NCBI GenBank assembly: GCA_022600535.1
Contig: JAHZKE010000043.1
Location: 1 to 39,000, forward strand
Source of the DNA: Pseudomonadota bacterium
GTDB lineage: Bacteria; Pseudomonadota; Gammaproteobacteria; Tethybacterales; Persebacteraceae
Length of the DNA: 39,000 nt
Reading direction: 5' to 3'
A model generated the notes under the pieces. It searched no databases. It saw only the letters and a list, made by a program, of their open reading frames with translations, and was not told the origin of the DNA. A program made the translations under genes and the position numbers. Of the stretch, positions 1 to 8,153 are shown one piece after another (the first letter of the stretch is position 1; every line of letters starts with the position of its first letter).

Positions 1-1
1 C

Positions 2-1117
2 ATGACCGCTTGCGCCACGACCGACCTCGCCGCCGATACCTTAGTTGTTGCCGCCCGCACCGCCGCCGGCAGTGCCGATGCTTACACACAACTGCGGCAA
101 CAAACCGGTACGATTATGTTGGAGGAAGTGATTAAAAAAGATATGCAAGCGTTAACTGTCGCAACGGATAGAATCAACTTTTTTTACGAAACCGAGTTAC
201 ACGATAACGGACAAGTCGCCGCCGCCATTGACACCCTGCAACAACGCCAACAACTCTACGAACAAGACGGCGCACTATGGTTTAAATCCTCCGATTATGG
301 CGATGAAAAAGATCGCGTTGTCTGCCGCGCCAATGGCGAGCTCACTTACTTTGCTGCCGATATTGCTTATCATGCCGATAAATTATCGCGCCCGCACCCG
401 CCGCAAAACCACTATCGCATTATTAACGTATTAGGGGCAGACCATCACGGTTATGTGCCGCGTTTATCTGCCGCCATGCAAGCGTTGGGCTTTAACGCGC
501 AAGATATGGAAACCGAGATTATTCAATTTGTCGCGCTGTTTGAAGGCGGGGAACGCTTAAAAATGTCCACCCGCGCCGGCGAGTTTGTTACCCTGCAAGA
601 GTTAGTTGCTTCCGTTGGCGCCGAAGCCGCGCGTTTTTATTATCTCAGTCGCAAAAATGATCAGCACTTAGATTTTGACCTCACCGCCGCCAAAGCGCAG
701 GAACGCAATAATCCGATTTATTATCTGCACTATGCCAATGCGCGTATTTTTCGCATTATAGAAAATTGGCAGGAAAATTTTCAAGGCGACACCGCAACAT
801 TGGCAACTGCCGACATTCAACCACTGGCACAAGATAGTGCTGCCATTGCTTTATGCGAGCAGTTGATTTTGTATCCCGAAACCATTGCCCGCGCTGCCGC
901 AGAACGCGCCCCGCATTTGCTCACCGCTTATTTGTCCGAATTGGCGACACAATTACATAATTATTACGAACAAAGCCGTATCCTCCCCGCCGCCGACGAT
1001 ACCAACGCTGCTACCGATAGCGGACTTGCCGCCCGTGTGGCGTTATTGTGGGCAACTTGCACTGTCCTCAATAATGCGGCGCGACTACTTGGATTAAAAT
1101 TACCAGAAAGTATGTAG
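2..1117 (+). CDS. argS: Arginyl-tRNA synthetase, C-terminal portion (5' truncated by window edge)
   Basis: Protein contains class I aaRS features typical of ArgS (YFAADIAYHADK, NVLGADHHGYVPRL, ERLKMSTRAGEFVTLQEL, DALBR-like C-terminus). Too short for a complete ArgS, so the first ATG is internal. Confidence 0.95.
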   Translation: MTACATTDLAADTLVVAARTAAGSADAYTQLRQQTGTIMLEEVIKKDMQALTVATDRINFFYETELHDNGQVAAAIDTLQQRQQLYEQDGALWFKSSDYGDEKDRVVCRANGELTYFAADIAYHADKLSRPHPPQNHYRIINVLGADHHGYVPRLSAAMQALGFNAQDMETEIIQFVALFEGGERLKMSTRAGEFVTLQELVASVGAEAARFYYLSRKNDQHLDFDLTAAKAQERNNPIYYLHYANARIFRIIENWQENFQGDTATLATADIQPLAQDSAAIALCEQLILYPETIARAAAERAPHLLTAYLSELATQLHNYYEQSRILPAADDTNAATDSGLAARVALLWATCTVLNNAARLLGLKLPESM

Positions 1118-1126
1118 AATCAGATT

Positions 1127-1639
1127 ATGGCAAAAAAGAAAGGTGGGTTTTGGCGCGGGATTCTGATATTTTTACTCGGAAGCGCCTGCGGCACGGGGAG
1201 CATTGCCGCCGTTAGCGTTTATCTCAATGATTTACACTTGCCCTTTGTTAAAGAGCAATCTAAAACACATTTACCCGTGTTATCTTCGGAGCGCAAGCGC
1301 AACGAACGCGAAGCGGTGGAGTTTCAAAGCATTCTGCGCCAGCAAAACCCCTTACCGATTACCGAAGAAGCCGCAAACACCAGCACACCGCGGCGCTTTG
1401 TTTATTATTTACAAATCGGTGCTTTTCAAGAAAATGCCATTGCCGAAGATTTACGCGGTAGAGTGATTTTAAACGGACATCAAGCCACCATCAACACCGG
1501 TACTTTAGCCGATGGCAATAGCATTTACCGCGTTTGGATTGGACCCTATAATGATGAAGACAGCGCGGAAGAAAAACGCGCCGAACTGACTTTAGAAGGA
1601 TATGCTGACGTGCATTTGTTGCAAACCGCGCAACAATAG
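1127..1639 (+). CDS. SPOR-domain membrane protein (FtsN-like / downstream of argS)
   Basis: N-terminal TM segment; C-terminal SPOR-like domain (YYLQIGAFQENAIAEDLRGRVILNGHQATI...YRVWIGPYNDEDSAEEKRAEL). Confidence 0.85.
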   Translation: MAKKKGGFWRGILIFLLGSACGTGSIAAVSVYLNDLHLPFVKEQSKTHLPVLSSERKRNEREAVEFQSILRQQNPLPITEEAANTSTPRRFVYYLQIGAFQENAIAEDLRGRVILNGHQATINTGTLADGNSIYRVWIGPYNDEDSAEEKRAELTLEGYADVHLLQTAQQ

Positions 1640-1646
1640 CCAGCAA

Positions 1647-2111
1647 TTATTGCTGCCCAGTAGAACCAAAACCCGCTAAACCGCGCGCGGTTTCGGCGCC
1701 AAACGTCTCCACTACTTTTAAAGTTGCCTGCACCACCGGTACAATCACCAGTTGACAGATACGCTCGCCGGGTTGCACGGTGTAATCGGTTGTGCTGCGG
1801 TTATGCAACGCGACCCGAATTTCATTTTGATAATCGGAATCAATAATCCCCACCGTGTTTGCCAGCACAATCCCGTGCTTGACCCCCAAACCCGAACGCG
1901 GCGCTAACATTGCCATGTAGCCAACATCGCGGATAGAAATTGCAATACCACTGCCCACCAAGTGCGTCGCCCCCGCCACAAGACACAGCGGTTGTTCTAA
2001 GCAGGCGCGTAAATCCATACCGGCGGCACCGGCAGTGGCATACGTTGGGAGGGGAAATTCCTTCCCAATCCGTTCATCAATAATGCGGGTTTCAATAATA
2101 CAAGCTGTCAT
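1647..2111 (-). CDS. dut: Deoxyuridine 5'-triphosphate nucleotidohydrolase (dUTPase)
   Basis: dUTPase motifs AGAAGMDLRAC, APRSGLGVKHGI, GIIDSDYQNEI, GERICQLVIVPV, RGLAGFGSTG. Confidence 0.96.
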   Translation of the reverse strand: MTACIIETRIIDERIGKEFPLPTYATAGAAGMDLRACLEQPLCLVAGATHLVGSGIAISIRDVGYMAMLAPRSGLGVKHGIVLANTVGIIDSDYQNEIRVALHNRSTTDYTVQPGERICQLVIVPVVQATLKVVETFGAETARGLAGFGSTGQQ

Positions 2112-2224
2112 TTGGTATATCCTTTTTATTAATTTTCTATTAATTTATTAATTATACTGATAATCAACGGTTCTGTGCAGCGGTTTATTTTGTATTCCTG
2201 CAATGAATACGGATAATAACGGGT

Positions 2225-2896
2225 ATGTTAACTCTTGCAATTTCAAAAGGACGACTACTGACGGAAACATTGCCGCTCCTTGCCGCTTGCGGTTGCGCCC
2301 CGATAGAAAATGCCGAAAAATCGCGGGCATTAATTTTGCCGACCGAAAACCCGCAAGTGCGGTTGCTGATTGTGCGCGCACAAGATGCCCCCACGTATGT
2401 CGCCTGCGGCGTTGCCGATGCCGGTGTTGTCGGCGGCGATGTAATTGCCGAAACCCCCAGCGATGATATTTATCAACCCTTAACCTTGCCGATTGGTAAA
2501 TGTCGCTTAGTAGTGGCAAGCCGTGCCGACTCCGTAGCAGGTAAAACAGAAAAGACAGAAAAGACAGAGAAGAAGAACAAACAACAACGTCAAATTACCG
2601 TTGCCACTAAATACGTTAATTTAGCACGACAATATTTTAACGAGCAAGGCATACACTGCAACATTATTAAACTCTACGGCAGTTTAGAACTCGCCCCCTT
2701 AGTTGGTATGGCGGATATCATTGTGGATTTAGCCGAAAGCGGCAACACTTTGCAGGCAAACGGCTTAGTGGAAACCACGGTGATTCGTCAAATTTCTGCC
2801 ATGTTTATTACCAACCGCGTTGCCACACGGCGCAAACCATTGTTATCTGCCCTGCAACAACAACTCAAAGATACCATTGACAATGCCGCTCATTAA
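2225..2896 (+). CDS. hisG: ATP phosphoribosyltransferase, short (HisZ-dependent type) form
   Basis: MLTLAISKGRLLTETLPLL, VATKYVNLARQYF, IIKLYGSLELAPLVGMADIIVDL; 223 aa, short-form length; followed by hisD. Confidence 0.93.
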   Translation: MLTLAISKGRLLTETLPLLAACGCAPIENAEKSRALILPTENPQVRLLIVRAQDAPTYVACGVADAGVVGGDVIAETPSDDIYQPLTLPIGKCRLVVASRADSVAGKTEKTEKTEKKNKQQRQITVATKYVNLARQYFNEQGIHCNIIKLYGSLELAPLVGMADIIVDLAESGNTLQANGLVETTVIRQISAMFITNRVATRRKPLLSALQQQLKDTIDNAAH

Positions 2897-4181
2897 CTTA
2901 TTAGACCGCAACAGCGACACCTTTGGCGCGCAATTACAAACACTGCTACTGCCCCCTGCCGATGATGCCCTCGTACGCCAGCGCGTGAGGGCGATATTAG
3001 ACGACATTGAACAACGCGGCGACGCCGCCCTGTTGGAATTGAGCGCGCGGTTTGATAATTTTTCCCCCGCGACTGCTGCCGATTTTGAAGTCCCCGCGGC
3101 AACATTAGCGGCGGCGAAGGAACAAATCCCCGCGCAATTATGTGCCGATTTACAACTTGCCGCCGAACGCTTGCGCGACTATCACCAACGGCAACTGCCG
3201 AAAAATTGGAATTACGAAGACCAACACGGCAACCACTTAGGCGAAAAAACCACCGCCGTAGAACGCGCCGTAATTTACGCCCCCGGCGGCACGGCGGCTT
3301 ATCCTTCTTCGGTGTTAATGGGCGGCATCCCCGCCACCATTGCCGGTGTGGACGAAATTATTTTAACCACCCCCGCCACCAACGGCATTTTGCCGCCCAT
3401 CACCTTAGCCGCCGCCGCCATTGCCGGCTACGATAGAGTATTTATGTTGGGCGGCGCGCAAGCCATTATCGGCTTTGCCATTGGGAGCGAAACCCTGCCC
3501 GTCGCCGATGTAATTGTTGGACCCGGTAACGCCTACGTTGCCGAAGCCAAGCGGCAAGTATTTGGCAGTGTCGGTATTGATTCCATTGCCGGACCCTCCG
3601 AAGTATTAATTATTAGCGATGGCAGTGCCGACCCCGATTGGATTGCTGCCGACTTAGCCGCCCAAGCCGAACACGACACCGTGGCGCAAAGCATTTTAAT
3701 TTCGGACAACCGCGAACACATCAACAAAGTAATTGCCGCCTTAGAAGCACTGGTGCCAACACTCGCCCGTGCCGATATTATTCGCGCTGCATTGAGCACC
3801 CGCGGGGCGTGCATTCTTGCTGACGATATAGACGATTGCTGTGTACTTGCCGATGACATCGCCCCCGAACATTTACAAATTATGACCGCCGACCCCGAAC
3901 AAGTGGCGCAAAACATTCGCAATGCCGGTAGTATTTTTCTCGGCAATTATGGCAGTGTTCCATTTGGCGACTACCTTGCCGGCACCAATCACGTCCTCCC
4001 CACTGCTGGCACGGCGCGCTTTTCGTCCCCGTTGGGAGTAGAGCATTTTATTAAACGCAGCAGCACCTTTTTTGCCAGTGCCGCGGGTGCCGCCGCACTC
4101 GCCCCCGTTGTCGGACGGCTCGCAGACGCCGAAGGATTATCCGCTCATGCGCATTCCGCACGCTTGCGACAAAAATCATAA
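2883..4181 (+). CDS. hisD: Histidinol dehydrogenase
   Basis: VERAVIYAPGGTAAYPSSVLM, IVGPGNAYVAEAKRQVFG, IDSIAGPSEVLI, AAQAEHD, NAGSIFLGNYGSVPFGDYLAGTNHVLPT. Start placed at ATG 2883, overlapping the hisG stop by 14 nt; ORF-track start 2820 is probably too far upstream. Confidence 0.95.
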   Translation: MPLINLLDRNSDTFGAQLQTLLLPPADDALVRQRVRAILDDIEQRGDAALLELSARFDNFSPATAADFEVPAATLAAAKEQIPAQLCADLQLAAERLRDYHQRQLPKNWNYEDQHGNHLGEKTTAVERAVIYAPGGTAAYPSSVLMGGIPATIAGVDEIILTTPATNGILPPITLAAAAIAGYDRVFMLGGAQAIIGFAIGSETLPVADVIVGPGNAYVAEAKRQVFGSVGIDSIAGPSEVLIISDGSADPDWIAADLAAQAEHDTVAQSILISDNREHINKVIAALEALVPTLARADIIRAALSTRGACILADDIDDCCVLADDIAPEHLQIMTADPEQVAQNIRNAGSIFLGNYGSVPFGDYLAGTNHVLPTAGTARFSSPLGVEHFIKRSSTFFASAAGAAALAPVVGRLADAEGLSAHAHSARLRQKS

Positions 4182-4230
4182 TGCGGGGAATTGCATTGTG
4201 CTGTAAAATGACGGTCTAAACAATCTCTGC

Positions 4231-4321
4231 GGAGGGATGGCCGAGTGGTCGAAGGCGCACGCCTGGAAAGCGTGTATATGGCAAAACCGTATCGTGGGTT
4301 CGAATCCCACTCTCTCCGCCA
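4231..4321 (+). tRNA. tRNA-Ser (anticodon GGA), CCA encoded
   Basis: GGAGGGA acceptor pairs with TCTCTCC; GCCGAGTGG D-arm, anticodon stem CACGC/GCGTG around CTGGAAA, long variable arm (class II), GGGTTCGAATCCC T-arm, G+CCA end. Confidence 0.95.
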
Positions 4322-4337
4322 CTTAACAATAGAAAAT

Positions 4338-4555
4338 AATCGCTGGCTGAGCTTGCCTGTGCTGAGCCCCGCCGAAGTATCGAAGCCCCAAGAAACAATC
4401 GCTGGCTGAGCTTGCCTGTGCTGAGCTTGTCGAAGTATCGAAGCCCCCCTATAGCTTGCAACCAATGTTATTAATATTAAAAACAAGTCCCTCATACTCC
4501 TTGACGACCCTTCGACAAGCTCAGGGAGCGACTGATCAAGAGCAGGGAGCGACTG
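4338..4555. repeat. Cluster of direct and inverted repeats containing CTGAGCTTGTCGAAG / CTTCGACAAGCTCAG
   Basis: Two ~50-bp direct copies of AATCGCTGGCTGAGCTTGCCTGTGCTGAGC....CGAAGTATCGAAGCCCC (from 4338 and 4397), an exact 15-bp inverted repeat (4421-4435 vs 4510-4524), and a 13-bp direct repeat CAGGGAGCGACTG (4522, 4543). Confidence 0.85.
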
Positions 4556-4684
4556 GTTTTTAGTTTATTAGTTACTAAAAAAATAATCATTCGGGGCTCC
4601 ACACCAAAGGAGAGGAATTTAATTAATCATTTAGACATAGATTAATTTTTGCAATGTATTATACTAAAAATAATACAAAAAAAC

Positions 4685-4713
4685 TTGTAAAATAATTTTT
4701 TAAGGTGTATAAT
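4685..4713 (+). promoter_or_regulatory. Sigma70-like promoter TTGTAA-N17-TATAAT before the restriction-modification operon
   Basis: -35 TTGTAA 4685-4690, 17-nt spacer, -10 TATAAT 4708-4713; ATG at 4720, about where transcription would start. Confidence 0.6.
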
Positions 4714-4719
4714 TGCTAA

Positions 4720-5328
4720 ATGCTACAAAATTTATCAGATGCAAAATTAAAAAATATTTCTAACCTACAAATCGGATTAAACCTGATGCGAAAAGAAGGC
4801 AAGCCCTACGATGAAAAGCAACATCCCTATAAACTGGTCATGTTAAAATCTTTTTGCCGGACAGGGAAACTAGTTGAACATTCGCTGGGTAAATTTATCT
4901 CCGATAAAACCATCGCAAACAGATACCTCACCCGCCAAGGCGATGTACTTGTGCGTTTGCGTACCCCAAATTTAGCCATTTGTATTGAAGACGAAAAACA
5001 TGAAGGATTATTAATTTCCGCTCTCATGGTAAAAATAACCCCCCATGAAAACATAAACGCCCGCTACCTAACCAACTATATTAACTCTGCCTTTATGCAA
5101 AAAAAAATCAGCAGAAAAATTGAATCCGTTACGATACCCATGCTAAATGTAAGAGAATTAGAAAATTTAACAATCATCGCTCCCCCTGCCGACAAACAAC
5201 AGACACTAAACAAAATAGTAGAACAATCACAAAAAGAAATAGCACTATTAGAACAACTCGCATCGCTAAAAAAACAACTTAATAATGCATATTTCAACCA
5301 ATTTATAAACAACGAGATAAAACAATGA
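4720..5328 (+). CDS. Short type I restriction specificity (HsdS-like) protein with a single target recognition domain
   Basis: 202 aa; one TRD-like region with NLTIIAPPADKQQTLNKIVEQSQKEIALLEQLASLKKQLNNAYFNQFI coiled-coil end typical of HsdS; overlaps hsdM by ATGA. Confidence 0.75.
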   Translation: MLQNLSDAKLKNISNLQIGLNLMRKEGKPYDEKQHPYKLVMLKSFCRTGKLVEHSLGKFISDKTIANRYLTRQGDVLVRLRTPNLAICIEDEKHEGLLISALMVKITPHENINARYLTNYINSAFMQKKISRKIESVTIPMLNVRELENLTIIAPPADKQQTLNKIVEQSQKEIALLEQLASLKKQLNNAYFNQFINNEIKQ

Positions 5329-6812
5329 CAACAACAAAAGAAACCATTAATAACGTCGTATGGCGAGCATGTGATAGTTTTAGAGGCACAATGGATAGTT
5401 CTCTGTATAAAGATTACATCCTGAGTATGCTCTTTGTTAAATATCTCTCTGATTTTTATCACGAAAAAGTATCCGCCTTAGAAGCAAAATATACAGGGGA
5501 TAAAGCCATGATACAAAAAGCACTGCAAAGAGAAAAATTTATCTTAGATGATCGTTGTACTTTTGAATATTTACTAAAAAATAAAGAAAGCGCCAACCTC
5601 GGCGAAGTCATTAACAAAGCATTGGAAAGAATAGAAGAAGACAACCCCGAAAAACTGAATGGTATTTTTAGAAATGTAGATTTTAACGATAGCAAAGTAT
5701 TAGGCGACACCAAAGAAAGAAACGCCACCTTAAAAAATCTATTAGAAGATTTTAGCGACCCAAAATTAGACCTAAGCCCGAGCAAGCTGGCGGGGCGTGA
5801 TGTTATTGGTGACAGTTACGAGTATTTAATCTCACATTTCGCTAGCGATGCCGGCAAAAAAGGCGGTGAATTTTATACCCCTAACGAAGTATCCACCCTA
5901 CTAGCTAAATTAGTCGCGCCGACAGAAGGCAACCGAATATACGACCCTACTTGTGGCTCTGCCTCATTGCTCATTAAAGCAGCAAAAGAAGTCGGCAATA
6001 ATAATTTTGCCATTTACGGACAAGAAAAAAACGGACAAACACACGCGTTAAGCCGTATGAACATGTACCTGCACGAAATCAACGACGCCAAAATTGAATG
6101 GGGCGATACCATCAGAAACCCGCTCCACCTTGAAAACGATAAACTAATGAAGTTTGATATTGTTGTCGCTAACCCGCCCTTTAGTTTAGACAAATGGGGC
6201 GTTGAAGAAGCCGAAACTGATAAGCACAACCGATTTAAAGACATAGGAATCCCACCTAAAAGCAAAGGCGATTATGCCTTTGTTATCCACATGATAAAAA
6301 GCTTAAATGAAAATGGAAAAATGGGCGTTGTACTACCGCATGGCGTATTATTTCGCGGGGCGAGCGAGGGGAAAATCCGCAAAAAATTTATTGACGACAA
6401 CCTACTGGATGCAGTTATTGGTTTGCCTGCCAACCTCTTTTTTGGCACCAGCATACCCGCAACAATCCTCATTTTTAAAAAGAACAGAAAAAATAAGGAT
6501 ATTTTATTTATTGATGCCAGCCGTGAATTTGACAAAGAAAAAAACCAAAACGCCATCACCGATGAGCAGATCAATAAAATTTGTGCCACCTATAGCAACC
6601 GCAAACAAATAGAGAAATACAGTTATAAAGCAAGTATAGAAGAAATACAAGAAAACGACTACAACCTCAATATCCCCCGCTATATAGACACCTTTGAAGA
6701 AGAACAACAAATAGACATCAAAGCAACCAAACAGCAAATAACCGCCATAGAAAAAGAATTAACCAAAGTAAAAAACCAAATGGACACCTACCTAAAAGAG
6801 CTGAATTTATAA
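5325..6812 (+). CDS. hsdM: Type I restriction-modification system methyltransferase subunit
   Basis: N-terminal HsdM helical domain, KKGGEFYTPNEVSTLLAKL, YDPTCGSASLLIKA, FDIVVANPPFSLDKWG (NPPF motif IV). Confidence 0.96.
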   Translation: MTTTKETINNVVWRACDSFRGTMDSSLYKDYILSMLFVKYLSDFYHEKVSALEAKYTGDKAMIQKALQREKFILDDRCTFEYLLKNKESANLGEVINKALERIEEDNPEKLNGIFRNVDFNDSKVLGDTKERNATLKNLLEDFSDPKLDLSPSKLAGRDVIGDSYEYLISHFASDAGKKGGEFYTPNEVSTLLAKLVAPTEGNRIYDPTCGSASLLIKAAKEVGNNNFAIYGQEKNGQTHALSRMNMYLHEINDAKIEWGDTIRNPLHLENDKLMKFDIVVANPPFSLDKWGVEEAETDKHNRFKDIGIPPKSKGDYAFVIHMIKSLNENGKMGVVLPHGVLFRGASEGKIRKKFIDDNLLDAVIGLPANLFFGTSIPATILIFKKNRKNKDILFIDASREFDKEKNQNAITDEQINKICATYSNRKQIEKYSYKASIEEIQENDYNLNIPRYIDTFEEEQQIDIKATKQQITAIEKELTKVKNQMDTYLKELNL

Positions 6813-6854
6813 ATAAAGTAAGAATATGGCAAAAATATTAACATATAGCAACCT

Positions 6855-6886
6855 ATCTGCTCAAAAAACCAATTTTTTGAGCAGAT
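6855..6886. repeat. Perfect 14-bp inverted repeat ATCTGCTCAAAAAA-CCAA-TTTTTTGAGCAGAT in the hsdM-hsdS gap
   Basis: Arms 6855-6868 and 6873-6886, 4-nt loop; near-copy of right arm TTTTTTGAACAGATG at 6914-6928. Confidence 0.9.
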
Positions 6887-6998
6887 GCCGTATGATATGT
6901 AACAAAACAACCCTTTTTTGAACAGATGAACACACTTAAACAAATTTTACAAACGACAACATTAGTTGCCATACTAAGTAACAGCAAGAGTTTAGCAA

Positions 6999-8153
6999 AT
7001 GATAAATAATACCCTCCCCAAAGGATACAAACAAAGCAAAGTCGGGGTTATTCCTCATGGATGGGAGCGGCATGAGTTGAAAAATTTAATTGAAATATCA
7101 AAAAATACATTTAATCCAAAAATCTCTAATGAAAATAAAAAATGTATTGAACTAGAACATATATCGCAAGAGACAGGGCAATTATTGGGATTTACAAACT
7201 CAAGTGAGCAGCAAAGTGTAAAAAATATATTCAAAAAAAATCAAGTGTTATTTGGAAAGCTCAGACCATATTTAAGAAAATTTTGGAAAGCCCAATTTGA
7301 TGGTGTATGTTCTAGTGAAATATGGACAATAAATGGAATTAAATTAACTAATGATTATTTATTCCAGTTTATTCAAACTAGTAAGTTTAATAAAATTGCT
7401 AATAAATCTAGCGGGTCTAAGATGCCTAGAGCCGATTGGAAATATATGTCTGAAATTCCTTTTAATGTTCCGCTTATAAAAGAACAAGAAAAAATAGCAA
7501 AAATTCTAACAACTTGGGACAACGCCATAGAGCAACAACAAGAATTAATTGATAAAAAACAGCAATTAAAAAAAGGATTAATGCAGCAACTCCTAACAGG
7601 AAAAACCCGCTTCCCCTGCTTTACCGGCAATTGGAAAAAATTAGAGTTTGAAAATATTTTTGAACGAATACCAAGCAAAAATTATCAAATTAATTCTACT
7701 GAATATTTAGAAAAAGGTGATTTTCCAGTAATTGATCAAGGAAAAAAATTTATTGTTGGATACACTAATGACAAAAATAAGTTATTTAATAATAATGGAG
7801 TAATAATTTTTGGTGACCACACTAGAAAATTAAAATATATTGATTTTGATTTTATCGTTGGGGCAGATGGCGTCCAATTAATTAGAACCAAAGTAAATTA
7901 TGATAATAAATTTTTTTACTATCAATTGCTATCAAAAAAAATACCGAACACTGGCTACAATAGGCATTTCAAATTTTTACTAAAAATAACTTTCTATGTA
8001 CCATCTGCTATCGAGCAACAAAAAATAACCGAAGTATTAAGCAATGCAGATAAAGAAATAGAATTACTTAATAAAGAACTATACGAAATAAAACAACAAA
8101 AAAAAGCACTAATGCAAAAATTACTAACTGGAAAGGTGAGGGTTAAATTATGA
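6999..8153 (+). CDS. hsdS: Type I restriction specificity subunit with two target recognition domains
   Basis: Two TRDs separated by conserved repeats KKGLMQQLLTGKTRFP and QKKALMQKLLTGKVRVKL; opens GYKQSKVGVIPHGWE. Confidence 0.95.
   Translation: MINNTLPKGYKQSKVGVIPHGWERHELKNLIEISKNTFNPKISNENKKCIELEHISQETGQLLGFTNSSEQQSVKNIFKKNQVLFGKLRPYLRKFWKAQFDGVCSSEIWTINGIKLTNDYLFQFIQTSKFNKIANKSSGSKMPRADWKYMSEIPFNVPLIKEQEKIAKILTTWDNAIEQQQELIDKKQQLKKGLMQQLLTGKTRFPCFTGNWKKLEFENIFERIPSKNYQINSTEYLEKGDFPVIDQGKKFIVGYTNDKNKLFNNNGVIIFGDHTRKLKYIDFDFIVGADGVQLIRTKVNYDNKFFYYQLLSKKIPNTGYNRHFKFLLKITFYVPSAIEQQKITEVLSNADKEIELLNKELYEIKQQKKALMQKLLTGKVRVKL

Noticed and set aside
1641-1655. CAGCAATTATTGCTG palindrome between convergent SPOR gene and dut
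   Set aside because: Overlaps the dut 3' coding end (GQQ codons), lacks a U-tract; likely chance.
2352-2362. AAGTGCGGT, the Pasteurellaceae uptake signal core, in hisG
   Set aside because: Only an isolated occurrence was noticed; no enrichment to support an uptake signal sequence.
2148-2519. Arginine-rich ORFs opposite and within hisG
   Set aside because: Shadow ORFs of hisG codon composition.
3533-3946. 137-aa minus-strand ORF inside hisD, and similar antisense ORFs in argS, hsdM, sdaA, pepP and dct genes
   Set aside because: Fully overlapped by strongly recognisable genes; no independent motif support.
4145-4495. Minus-strand ORFs (116 and 81 aa) across the tRNA-Ser gene
   Set aside because: They are antisense translations of the tRNA and repeat cluster (e.g. 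GGESGIRTHDTVLPYTRFPGVRLRPLGHPS is the common antisense-tRNA-Ser artefact).
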